Part shown: positions 1 to 11,124 of the stretch, one piece after another
Layout of the letters: each line of letters starts with the position of its first letter
Numbering within the stretch: the stretch's first letter is position 1
Assembly: GCF_000002995.4 (NCBI RefSeq)
Contig: NW_025062475.1
Coordinates: 13,858,687 to 13,922,686, forward strand
Direction: 5' to 3'
From: Brugia malayi
Taxonomy: Eukaryota > Nematoda > Chromadorea > Rhabditida > Onchocercidae
DNA length: 64,000 nucleotides
Position numbers and translations under genes: made by a program
Notes under the pieces: model-generated
What the model was told of the DNA's origin: nothing
The model's input: only the letters and a program-made list of their open reading frames with translations
Databases searched by the model: none

Positions 1-433
1 TTTGGCGGCTTTGGCATGGCAATAGGTTATGATCCAATGCTACTATCCAACAATATGGGTATGAATTTGTTTGGTAATCCATATTTGTTAAACCCATATA
101 CACCATTTGCGCTCACAAATAATGGTAATTCGTTTGCCACAAGATATGGATCACCGATGTATTCAAGAAAGCGATTTATTCCAGGTATCATTTAAAAAAA
201 AAAATCATGTAGCAATTAATTAAGCATTACCTTTACAGAAATTAATTATGAAAAACGAATAGAACAATAGTCAGATTTAATTAATCATACTGTTTGAATT
301 AAAGACTAAAACAGAATTTTTCAGATTCGTTTAATTTTTTCAACTTTTGATTGAACTCAAACATTGCCAATTTATAGGTTTTGGTTGTTTGAATCGATCT
401 GGTTGTGGTATCGGCTTGCAAAAGAAGGAATAG
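1..433 (+). CDS. 3' end of Gly/Asn/Tyr-rich protein (partial)
   Basis: The frame is open from base 1. It gives about 61 residues rich in Gly, Asn, Tyr, Met and Pro, ending in a basic stretch (YSRKRFIPG). Read straight through, it stops at 193-195. A better model splices at CCAG/GTATCA (donor after 184) to the acceptor TTTATAG ending at 377. That adds an in-frame 18-residue tail with two cysteines (GFGCLNRSGCGIGLQKKE) and stops at 431-433. The 5' part of the gene is outside the window. I do not recognise the family. The composition resembles low-complexity secreted or cuticle-associated nematode proteins, but no function is claimed. The spliced ending is inferred from splice signals only. Confidence 0.6.
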
Positions 434-716
434 AGTTTAAATTTCAAACATTTCATAAATTTAATTTATAAATTATAGTATTATTTCATAATTTCCTTCA
501 TTGATTCATATGAAGAAATAATACAGCGAAAAAAAGAACGATAAATTTTCTGTAAATGAATATGAAATTTCATATTGTATCAGAATAATTCAACAATAAA
601 TTCATTATTTAATAATTTCATGACATTTGCACTCCTACTTTTCATTTTATTTACGAAGATGAACAATGAAAATTTGAATTATTTCAAATTAGAAATATAA
701 ATGTGACAAATAAAGT

Positions 717-1408
717 TTATCTTCCATCTTCCAACGAAAGAGCCATTGGCTTACCATATAAATGATATAAAAAAGTGAATAAATCGGATGATCTAATATT
801 TTTGATTGTCATTTTACCATTATACCATTTGATACGATCACCAAATTCCTCTCGCTGAAATGTCTTCTTCATTGATTGATCCGTTACAAATACGGAAAGC
901 ATAAAATGATTTCATGAAATATAATAAATTAGTTTTCAGATTTTATTATTCCTGTCAGGCAATTTTTTTTAAAAAGAATCATTTTACATATTTACTGAAT
1001 GATCGTTATATGACATTTGAAATTTTCAGTGATTCTAGAATCAATAAATGCATTATTACTTTGTATATATGCAATTCTAATTTAGGAATAATATCAATTT
1101 CTTATTAATCTATAATTTATTTTAATTCTTATTAATCTAAAATTTTCATAATTTTAATCGAATTTCTCGAAAAAAAAAATTTTTTTGATAAGGTAAAAAA
1201 AATGACAAACCGCAAAATCAGTCAATTTATCATCCTTTACAATCATTTTTTCAGTTTTAACTTCTTTAACACTGTCACCAAAATGAATATCCACAGTGTT
1301 ACCTAATTTGACCAACATAGTAACTGTTGCGCTATTTGTTTCTTGAAATAATATTAGCAAACTTACTGATAACAATGATAATATTTTGCCCGTAAATGCT
1401 ACCATCAT
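717..1408 (-). CDS. Small secreted Cys-free protein A (paralog of 9770-10425)
   Basis: Two exons, 1211-1408 and 717-854, joined in phase 0, give 111 residues. Residues 1 to about 27 are a hydrophobic signal peptide starting MMVAF. The mature part has no cysteine and shows alternating hydrophobic/polar strands suggestive of a small beta-sandwich. The second exon carries the motif FGDRIKWYNGKMTIKN, close to YGDRLSFKNGILAIKD in the second gene of this family in the window. The intron lies at the same place and phase in both, just before an Arg. The donor (GCG/GTTTGT) is weak; the acceptor (TTTCAG) is good. A TTTTTCAG ending at base 1430 on this strand, 21 bases before the start codon, is a plausible spliced-leader acceptor. 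The Ig-like fold is my inference; the function is unknown. Confidence 0.75.
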
Positions 1409-3152
1409 TTTATGATGTAATAGGATCTGAAAAATGGATAATATTGAGAAATGTCTAAAATACAATGCAAAAAGTAATGGTGAAATTATGATAATTTGCT
1501 AAAATATCATATCAAAATTTTCCGATCGTTATTCACTCATAGTAACACAGCTACTGATAATACAATTGAGTACTTGATAAGAAGCTAAATATCAAATTGA
1601 TGAAGTTATTTACTGATAAATTTTGCTAAAGCTATCAATTATTTAATTTCAATTAGCCGTATAAGGTGTGAAATGTTGCAGAATGTCTTTTTCCTAATAT
1701 GAACATCTCATGAACACTTATCTGAAGTAATCTATTGGCTTAATAAGAAAACTGTTATCAGCATTATCAGCAAAAAAGAAAAATTAGTTAAGTTTACTGC
1801 TTGTAAAAAATTACAGTAAAAATTAAAAAATGAATTGATATGTGTGAAGTGTGTTTTTATACAATAAAAGAAGGAAAAGATGCACATTGCACTGGTAATT
1901 TAATTTTTTCTTTTTTTTTATGCGAAGACCTAATCGGTAACCATATCGAAAAAAAGCTAAAAATTACAAATGATTTGTTATCAATTTCATTTCAACTCAA
2001 AAACACGCTTCTTTTAGACTAACTAACTTCTCAACATGCAATATAATAAACAACTTCCCTTTCACATTTTTTTTTTTTTTTTCTACTTCGATAGTTGTTT
2101 TCAAAGTTCCATCCAAATTATCTAAACTGTGATTAATTTTTTCTTCCTTTTGCTTCGTGCTTTATTTTACATTATCATTTATCAGTATCTATATTAACAC
2201 AAAAACGAAAACGCTTTATCAAAATTTTCAAATTAAAATTTTTAAACTTTGATAATATTTGTGAGGACAATTAAATTGATCATTTTATAATTATGTTAAT
2301 AAGTTTAGTGATATTGCATAGATTTCTCATTTTTATTTACAAAATCATACAAACATTAATATTACTGATCACTGGATAAATTACATTTATATATTTACAT
2401 ACTTCACCAAATATCACGTGTATTTCTGTACCCGTTCCAAAATAAAATGGGAAATTTGAAATGATATATAACATAAGCAATTCAATCTTCATTTAAACAA
2501 AGCTAGCTAGATAAGAGTAAAGCAAGGAAGATAGTCATAAAATTTGTCATTGGTAAAATGGAGTTGTTTCAAGATTTAATATTATAACTGAATTACAGAG
2601 CAGAATATCGCATTCATATTTACCATTCATTATAAAAATACGAAATATCAGAAACATTTGCTTTATTTAAGATATAAATTACACGAAAATACTAAACAAC
2701 ATAATAAGTCAAATTGTTGTAACTTGGTATTTTTTGTAAAAACTTAGTATGGTACTTTTTTTAAATTACAAATGATTAACTTTGTTCCGCTTAGTGAATA
2801 TTTACTTAATCTTTCGTAATGTAAACTATTTCTAATTGAAAAATAATAAATTGGGAATATATCAATATCTTTTGAAATTTTATTATTTACATAAATCCAT
2901 CAATTTCAATAACATTCTGCATTATCAAATTAAGTCAGTGAATTGTAAATCTTACCAAAGTACATCACCGTATATCAGTCTTTTAGAAACAATGAAGTAA
3001 TTATACAATATTAACTATTTTTAGCATATTTGACAGAAGAAAAGGTAGATAGCAACGAATATATCTCAGCAAAGGAATACCTGGATTATTTCGACCAATG
3101 TGATAATTTAATGATTTAGAAAAAAGGCATTCTTCATGTTGAAATATTGTGG
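1409..3152. other. Intergenic, no gene seen
   Basis: AT-rich sequence with homopolymer runs. It holds the upstream region of secreted gene A and the downstream side of the phosphatase gene. Short open frames here have no coding character, and I see no RNA gene or clear repeat. Confidence 0.6.
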
Positions 3153-5484
3153 TTATTTACCGACATCATTCTCGGATTGTAATTTCATTTCATATCTCAT
3201 CAACTGCTGCATGAAACCCGGATTTGGGTTAACTGAAAACAAAACAAGTTTGAATATTGAGTTAATATAAAAGAAACCAGAAATTACTTGAGTTTCATTT
3301 GTAAAATATTGCATAATATATCTTTCCAGTTCAAAATAGAAAGACAAAATTTCTCAAATCGAAATTTATTTTCAACAACTTTCCGGTAAGGAAAAATTAT
3401 GAATAAAGCTAATCACTTTAATTATCAAAAAAGAATAAATCACTCTCCACATAACTACCATAAGAAGATTCTTCATATGTGAAAAGATTAGATTTACATG
3501 TAAAAATCAATGAATGAAACGGTCGTTCATGTTACTAAAATATTAATGATTCTAAGTTTCAAACAGTCTTTTTCGCTCAATATCTGTTATAATTGGAAAG
3601 ATGAAATTAAGTTACCTTTTCTAATTGTATTGACGTGTTCCAGAGCTTCACGTAACGTCATTTTGTTATATCGCATTATGTATGATAAAACAATAGTGGG
3701 TGATCGAGAGACACCAGCATTACAATGTACAAGAACCTGGAAAATCTTCTTAAGAAACTTAAGCAAAGCTAATTAATTACCGCTCTAAAAGCTCTATTAG
3801 TTTAAAAAAAAAAAGACATATTACTTCGTTAATGATTACAATATTCAATGTTAGAATCAACATGCTTCCTAAACAAAATCTTTTAAAAAAAAAACAACTA
3901 CTTACCTAAGAAGCAGAATATTCATAATTTTAAATTTAAGCTGTTGCTTGAATCACAATCATATTGTTATTTAAAACTAACCCACATATTAACCCACATT
4001 TTCAAGAAAAAAAAAAAAATAAATAAATAAAATAACTCACATTTCCACCATTTTCTACTGCATTCTTCATGAATTCATGACATTTATCAAAATATTGCTC
4101 CATATTACTCCACGGTAAATCCAGCACATCAAATGTAAGATATTTAATTGCACCCAAAAAAATATTCTCTACACCAGTTGCACAGTTGATAATATGTGTA
4201 ACATTATGTGCCATGAGGATGTCATAATCGTGTGCTACATCCTGACTTCCTATAATGATACCAATTAATTTATCATTGTAGAAAAGTATAGTGCTATAAT
4301 GAAAATTAAGCAGCAAATTTTGTGGACGAATAATAACAAAAACAACGATAGTAATGTAAATAAAATAGTAATAAGAGGTAAAAAGTTTTTTAATCCTCGA
4401 TCTTAAACAAAAATAAACTTTTTTAATTGAGTGAAATGAAGATCGGCAAACTTCAGCGACATACATGTAAGATGCCTATTAACTGAAACAATACTTCATG
4501 TCTTTCCTACTTCTGTCTTCACCATTCATTTATTTCCATTTATCCATTAGGAAGAGAATTTTTTGTTATTTCTTAGATAGCAAGAGAGAGAGAGAGAGAA
4601 TGTAATAATGTTTTAAAACCTCCACCAGACATACAATAGACTAAGCAAAACTACGCCAACAATAATTATAATAATAGTACAGTACCTTTCAAATGATTTT
4701 TGTCAATTTTTGCTCAAATATTAGTATTAAACTCTACCGAATGAATGAAAATTACAAGGAATAATATTCTAGATTGTTGTCCCTACCAAGGTAAATTCCT
4801 TTCGCCACATTCGCCATCTGTAGATCAGGTTTTAAATCCACTATATAACCCAAAGCTTGCCGATATAATCGGTTTTTCATCTGTCGATTTGAAATATGAC
4901 TTGTAGAATATGCTTTCTGTGAATCGTCCAAACCACTTTCCTTTTTGAAAGTAACTTCAAGCTCTTGCACCTCTTTTTCGCTACCACTATTATCAGTTTG
5001 ACCTCTCTCATCACCTGTACACACAAAATCACCTCCACTTGAACGTTTTTCTTTCACTACTGTACCATCTTCCATTGTTACTCTGAAAATATATAAATAA
5101 CACAAAAAAAAAAATGCCTGTAAATAAGGTACGATTAACAAAACGAATACTAAGCAAATACATAATTTAATTTTGTACAATAGCGCTCCGACTTCACCAA
5201 TAAATAAAACCGCCAAAGCCAAGCCAACAAATGATTAAAATAATTTGAAAGAGAATGGTTCGATAATTAAATAATTTGAATTACTCAAATTTTTCGAAAA
5301 AAAAAAACTCATATCAGTGTCAAATTGTTTTCATAATCATTAAGAATTCGATAATTTCCTTTACTAAAAACTATATTGTTTAAGATAAACTTATGACATG
5401 ATAAAACAAGAAATGAGAAATTTACGTAGTTTCAACAGCTCGCAAATTTTCTCGTGCTTTACGTATCTTCTCTAGTATAGACAT
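3153..5484 (-). CDS. DUSP19: DUSP19-like dual-specificity protein phosphatase
   Basis: Five exons on the minus strand (5426-5484, 4787-5082, 4041-4249, 3616-3736, 3153-3232) join in frame to 254 residues. The N-terminus (MSILEKIRKARENLR) matches the start of DUSP19-type proteins, followed by a longer Ser/Glu-rich linker. The catalytic domain starts at about residue 100 (YIVDLKPDLQ, then GSQDVAHD). The likely general acid is Asp162 (VLDLPWSN). The active-site loop is HCNAGVSRS, with Cys193 and Arg199. A conserved C-terminal helix follows (NPGFMQQLMRYE). Such enzymes remove phosphate from Tyr and Ser/Thr and are linked to MAPK/JNK signalling. The stop codon overlaps a possible donor (GTCG/GTAAAT), so a further 3' exon is conceivable. 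A TTTCAG acceptor 41 bases upstream of the start, at 5526, fits spliced-leader trans-splicing. All catalytic residues are present, so the gene looks functional. Confidence 0.92.
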
Positions 5485-5525
5485 TTCTTTTAATGATATT
5501 CTTTCGCTTAGATTTTGACAATAAT

Positions 5526-5531
5526 CTGAAA
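5526..5531 (-). promoter_or_regulatory. Probable spliced-leader acceptor of the phosphatase gene
   Basis: TTTCAG on the minus strand, 41 bases before the chosen ATG. No upstream coding exon is apparent, so the site is better explained as a trans-splice acceptor than as a cis intron end. Inference only. Confidence 0.4.
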
Positions 5532-8500
5532 CTATAATAATTCCAAACAACGAAAAAAAAAAGACATATAAACAAACAAACTGCACAAAATGAAAGAAAA
5601 TGCGTAAATGGCACGAAAATAAATGAAAAGAAAAAAATCACAAATTGTACTAAAGTGAAAGCCATATTCGAATATAATTTTAAACAATCACCATTACTAT
5701 CTTACTTAATGTATCATAATTTAATTTATAGTTTTGCTTAGTTATATAAAATAATAACAACATTCATCTGTCGCGCAAAATGTCTCTAAAATAATGATAA
5801 AAACAAAAAAAGAAAATTCATCGTTTGCTTTTTTTTTTTTTCACTTCATCTATTCAATCAGAGTAAATCACTTCATCACTGAATGACCTATAATGAATAA
5901 ATTGTCACCACAACTGTCACTAAACGATCTATAATGACAAAATTGTCACCACAACTGTCACAATTGTTTTAAACTTCAAAAAAAAAAAAAAAAAATTGCC
6001 CCAATTAAACACGGCCCATGAATATTAAGTTCCATCTATTTATGACATATCTAAATGGACGATAGGATAATTACTAAAATGTAAAAGTGAAAAAGATAAA
6101 ACTATTTGGATTGTTAGAAGTTTTATTTTAAATTTTAAGTTAAATTAAAATTTTTAAATGATTGAAAGAACTATCTTATCTTTATGTTATTAAATGATTT
6201 TAGTATTGATTGTATGCGCGTCAATGTGTATCTTTTTACCATCAGCGCTAAATCACTTCTCATTTCTCTCTTCCTCAATCTCTTCTTTTTCAAAAATATT
6301 TTTGAACGGATGCAATGTTACTCTCTCAGTATACGATGAATCATAATTGATCGATTTTTTTTTTGTTAATAGGTTTGAATTTTCTAGAATAACTTTTTTT
6401 AGAAAAAAAAAAAAAAAAAAAACAAACAAACAATTGATCGTCGATTCATCGTTGTTCGTAAATATTGCAGTAAATTTCATTTAAATTTTTAATTACAAAG
6501 TTATTTCTTAAAATTTCTTATTTCAAATTTACTATAAAATTTGCTTTCTTTGCTTAACAAATTTTGCTGTAATCGTTTTTATTATTATTATTATTTTAAC
6601 AACTATCTAATTTAATTTGTTATTATTAAAATTAAAAAAAGCAAAAATACATCCATTTTTCTACACATTTCCTTTAAAAAATGACTTTTAAAAAAAAAAA
6701 AAAAAAAAAAGAAAAACAAATCCTTAAAAATGAAACGAAAAGTTAAAAAAGTTAAAACAAGAAGGAATGATAAAGGAATATTATTTAAAAAAAATACGCA
6801 TTAAGTAGAAATAATTAAAAGCAGATTATGATTTGTTGACTGTCAAAATTAAATTTAACTAAAAAATGAAAGAGAAATTTATAAATTTCAATTAACATAT
6901 GTTATTGATTAATAAATTATACTATCAATGATACAAATATTACACTTTCATATTTTCTAATTGCTAAATTAAATCATTTTGAAATTTTTTACTCTTTACT
7001 TTTTAACAATAAAACATTTTGCTTTTTCTCTTGAATTTTTATGAATTTTCAAAAACTTTGATCATTTATTTCAAATTTTTAAACTTTTACTATTTATTTT
7101 AAATTATGCATATGAATTGTAACGCTTCAAAATATTAGTTTTTATTTAATTTATCAAAATTTAACAAGTAAACAAAGTTATATTTTGCAATGAATTCGTG
7201 TTTGAATGGAAAGAAAAAATATATAAAATGCTAACGAGCTTTTATTAGCTTTTACTAAAAAAAAAAAAAAAAGTAAATTTAAAAAAAAAAAAAAAAGTTT
7301 AGAAATAAACTTTTGGATGAATTACTTCGATTCAGCTCTACTGTGACCTTGTTAAATTTTTTTTTTTTTTTTTTTTTGTCCCACTCTTATTTCATTGTTA
7401 TATTTGCAATTTCATTTGTCAAAGTGTCATCAACAAATAAATCATTATAATGGATCATTGTTATAACTTTCCAATAAATATTAGTTAAATAAAAAATTAA
7501 AAAAAAAAAAAAATTATTATTTATTTGTTTATTGATTTTTTTATTCAATATTTCTTTTATTATTGTTTTTATTTAAATGCAGTTTATTGTCATTTTTTTT
7601 TCTTTGCTTTAATTTATTAAAATTTTTAAAATGTTTAAAGAATAAAAAATTTCAAATATTGTTTCATGTATTTAAACTCAGCATACATACACACACACAC
7701 AGACACACGTATAAATGATATTCAAATTCAAAGAAAAAGTTACTAAATTATTTGTCGATAATTTTTTATAGGAAAAAAAAAAACTTTTTGAACTTCAATA
7801 TTAGTACTAATAAAAAAAAAATTCAAATGGAATTAACAAAAATTTCTTCAACAAAATTTATTTTGTTATCATTAAAAAACTTTCTTATCATACTTTGTTA
7901 TCATTAAAAAACATTGTTATCAAATTTCGTTATCATTAAAAAACTTTGTTATCAAACTTTGTTATTATTTAAAAACTTTATCATTAAAAAACATTGTTAT
8001 CAAACTTCGTTATCATTAAAAAACTTTGTTATCATTAAAAAACATTGTTATCAAACTTTGTTATCATTAAAAAACTTTGTTATCATTAAAAAACATTGTT
8101 ATCATTAAAAAACATTGTTATCAAACTTCGTTATCATTAAAAAACTTTGTTATCATTAAAAAACTTGAAATTACACACACAGACACAACACTAATAGAAA
8201 TGTTTAAAGTTTAGATGAATGATTTAATGTGAAACGCAACAGCTGCGCAATTTAGTCGAATGAGAAATTTTTCTTTTTTCTTTTTTTCGCAATTAGTTAA
8301 GAAAAAAAAAAATTTTGAGCAGATGAAAATTACATTTTCTTCAACAAAATTAGCTTTTTTTTTATCTTTTATCTTTTTTTTTTTGCTAAAATTTGCAAAA
8401 ATTTTAGTCATTGTTTTCAACATTTTTTGAATTTATTTTATCAACAAAAAAGAACAAACAATTTTGTTATCTTTTCTCGATTGATAATATATCACATTGA

Positions 8501-9769
8501 TCTCATCTCAATTTGATAGCATTTTTTTTTCTTTTATCGCTTCTCAATTAATAATATTTCTTTTATTTCTTCTCTGTAGATAGTATCTTCTGATAATATC
8601 TCCACTGATAATATCTTATTTTGCACAAAAATTTCATTCTAAATATAACTTCGTTAAATTTCTTTTGAAAAATGCTAAAAGTAAAAGTAAGATTTTTGGA
8701 AGTGTTCAAAGTTTTTGTATAAAATTGGATTATTATTTTAAAGAGATATTGAAGAGTAAGATTAAGTTAAATTGAAGAGTAAGATTAAGTTAAAAAAAAA
8801 TTTTTTTTCTTTTTTTATCTGATTGATAATCAACATTTTATCTTTTATTCATCTACTTTATTTACATCATTCCAAAATGAAATTTAAGTTAATCCTATCC
8901 AGTTTACTTATTCAACTCTCGAATTATTGCCAAAAGATTTGACAAAAAAAGCAGCCGAAAGTAAAAATTAATAGATTTAAAACAAAAAAAATTTTTCGAG
9001 AAACTGTTTTTACAAGAAATTTTAATCAACGTTGATAATAAATAAGTAAATAGTTTCATTTGACCTTTGCACTGTCTAAATATCCTTTAATGTCTTTTCT
9101 CTTATCATTGTCACAAATCATAAAAGTTTTGATAGTTATCCATCATTCTTGCAAGTCTGTTTATTTTCTTATGTCATTCATCTGCCAGTAGTTTTAAAAC
9201 GATCTGAAATATGAAGAAAAGACAGGTTCCTTCAATAGGAAAGGCAATATTTAATTTCGTTTGGAATGTAATTAACTTTTTATCGATGATTCAACATTTT
9301 AGAATTATTTTTACAAAATAAAATTTTTTATTTTTCTTTTTCTATTTTTTTTATTTTCTATATTTGATGAGTTTTACAAAATTTTTTTCAGGAAAATCAT
9401 TACTAAATCTTTCAGGTAACGATTAAAGATCTCCGATATTCTCGCGAATATCTTCCAAAAAATAATGGAATTGATATGCCATAATTAAATTAACATTTAA
9501 ATTGCCGAGAAAAAACTTTTTTTTTCTTTTTTGTTTGATCTCTGATTTTAGTATAATAGAAAGTTTTATCAGTATTATGCACACTTATAATTTCTCTTTT
9601 AAAATTTTTGAATTTTAATGATAAATTTTATTAAATGCATTTGAATGAATATTTTATACGAATTGATATGATTAAAAAATGAAATGCATCAAAAACATTT
9701 GCCATTTTTTTTTTTTTTTTTTTTTTTGGATTTCGACGAAAAAAAGCGAAAAGAAAAGAAAGAATCAAT
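5532..9769. other. Long AT-rich intergenic stretch with poly-A/T runs
   Basis: More than 4 kb with very many A and T homopolymers. It contains an imperfect duplication of a block with the words ATTGTCACCACAACTGTCAC (near 5898-5960), a GAAGAGTAAGATTAAGTTAA doublet near 8753-8792, and the tandem array listed separately at 7866-8166. I see no gene. Confidence 0.6.
7866..8166. repeat. Tandem 18-19 bp minisatellite (TTGTTATCATTAAAAAAC)
   Basis: About 300 bases made of the unit TTTGTTATCATTAAAAAAC and its variants (ACATTGTTATCAAACTTCG and similar), in alternating higher-order pairs. Open frames through it translate to simple repeats and are not genes. There are no spacers, so this is not a CRISPR array. 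Confidence 0.9.
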
Positions 9770-10425
9770 ATGGAAATTTTTCTATTTGCTCTTACTGCAA
9801 CATTACTGTTTGCGCAAAGTTCAAGTTCAGTTCTGGTACAAGAAGAAAAACTTGGTGAAACTATCAAATTAGAACTTGGCACAGGTGTGATGGATGTTCA
9901 AGCTGAAATTCCAACAGCTAAAGATGGTCAAATAGATCGTATGGATATTCTGAAAAATGGAAAGATTACTGATTATGGTGTAAGTTTTACTTGATAAAAA
10001 AAAAAGAAAGTTAATTAATTAAAATTAAAATTAAAAAAAAAAAGTTTTTTCTTTTGTAAAAAATTTAATGAAAAAAAAATTTTTTTTATAAATTTGTAAT
10101 ATATCATTATTTTATTGATAACAATAAAAGATATTATCATTATTTCATTTATCCTTCCAATTTTTACTTTCAATCATTTGATATTCTTTACAATTAAAAT
10201 TTAATTTTTTCCATTTATCTAATTTAAAATGAAATTATCAGATATCAGAAACATATCATATAATAATAGCAATTATTTCAGCGCAAAAGATACGGTGATC
10301 GATTATCATTTAAAAATGGTATATTAGCAATTAAAGATTCAACTGCAAATGATGCAGTTTCATATTTCTACTTTTTAAATGGTGATCCAAAAAAGCCAGC
10401 AGCAATTGATATTGTAATTAAATAA
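9770..10425 (+). CDS. Small secreted Cys-free protein B (paralog of 717-1408)
   Basis: Two exons (9770-9979 and 10282-10425, phase 0) give 117 residues. The signal peptide is residues 1 to about 20 (MEIFLFALTATLLFAQSSSS). The mature chain has no cysteine. It keeps the family pattern: a LGETIKLELG strand, then DILKNGKITDYG before the intron, then YGDRLSFKNGILAIKD after it. The donor is GGT/GTAAGT and the acceptor TTTCAG, both good. AATAAA at 10481-10486 is a plausible polyadenylation signal. Relative to secreted gene A it lies on the opposite strand about 8 kb away, with the phosphatase gene between them. The strand pattern resembles small one-domain Ig-like secreted proteins of nematodes, but I cannot name the family. 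Function unknown. Confidence 0.85.
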
Positions 10426-11124
10426 AAATATTTCGGGATTTTTCTTTCTCTTTTTTTTTTTTTTTTCTTATCACAGAAAGAATAAAATGTTGAATTAGCA
10501 TAAACAGTGTATCACATTGTTAATTAAATTTGCATAAAAATTTACATATTTGGGTGATAATTTAAATTATAAAACTGAAATAAGTTTACATTAGTAAAAT
10601 GAAATAGCATTTATAATAATAAATAATAAAAATTATAAATTTTAATAAATTTCTTTTGTGAAAATTTGTAAAAGAAAAAAACTAATTCTTCATGCTATTC
10701 TCATCTTAGATGGAATTTTTCTTTCAAAAGAATTGTTTTTGCTCTCAGATTAATTTATTATTTAATCATTTATAGAATATTTTAACAAAAATATATAGGA
10801 TAGCTAATTATTGTTATATTAAAAGATAAATTAATTATCAGTAATTAGTAATTGAAACATTGCAAATTATAAGATATTTCATTAAAAGTTTGTTATCAAA
10901 CTTTTTCATCAAAAATTATTTTCAAAAAAAAAAAAAAAAAAAAGGAAGGAAAAAAACGGTAAAACATAGAAACACCAAATTATAAGTTTTTTTTTCGCAT
11001 TTCTTACTTTATACGAAAAAAAAAAATAAATAAATAAAATATTAAATGAAATGCTAACATCAAAATGTTAAATTTTTTTTCTTTTTTTATTAAATTCATT
11101 TATTTTCATATTGAGCGGTCTGTG
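10426..11124. other. Intergenic, no gene seen
   Basis: 3' flank of secreted gene B and 5' flank of the kringle gene. AT-rich with poly-A runs; nothing else is supported. Confidence 0.6.

Noticed and set aside
4002..4466. Single 154-residue minus-strand frame
   Set aside because: Only 4041-4249 is coding (phosphatase exon); the rest is intron on either side.
7866..8166. CRISPR-like regular repeat
   Set aside because: Units are contiguous without unique spacers and the genome is eukaryotic; it is a minisatellite.
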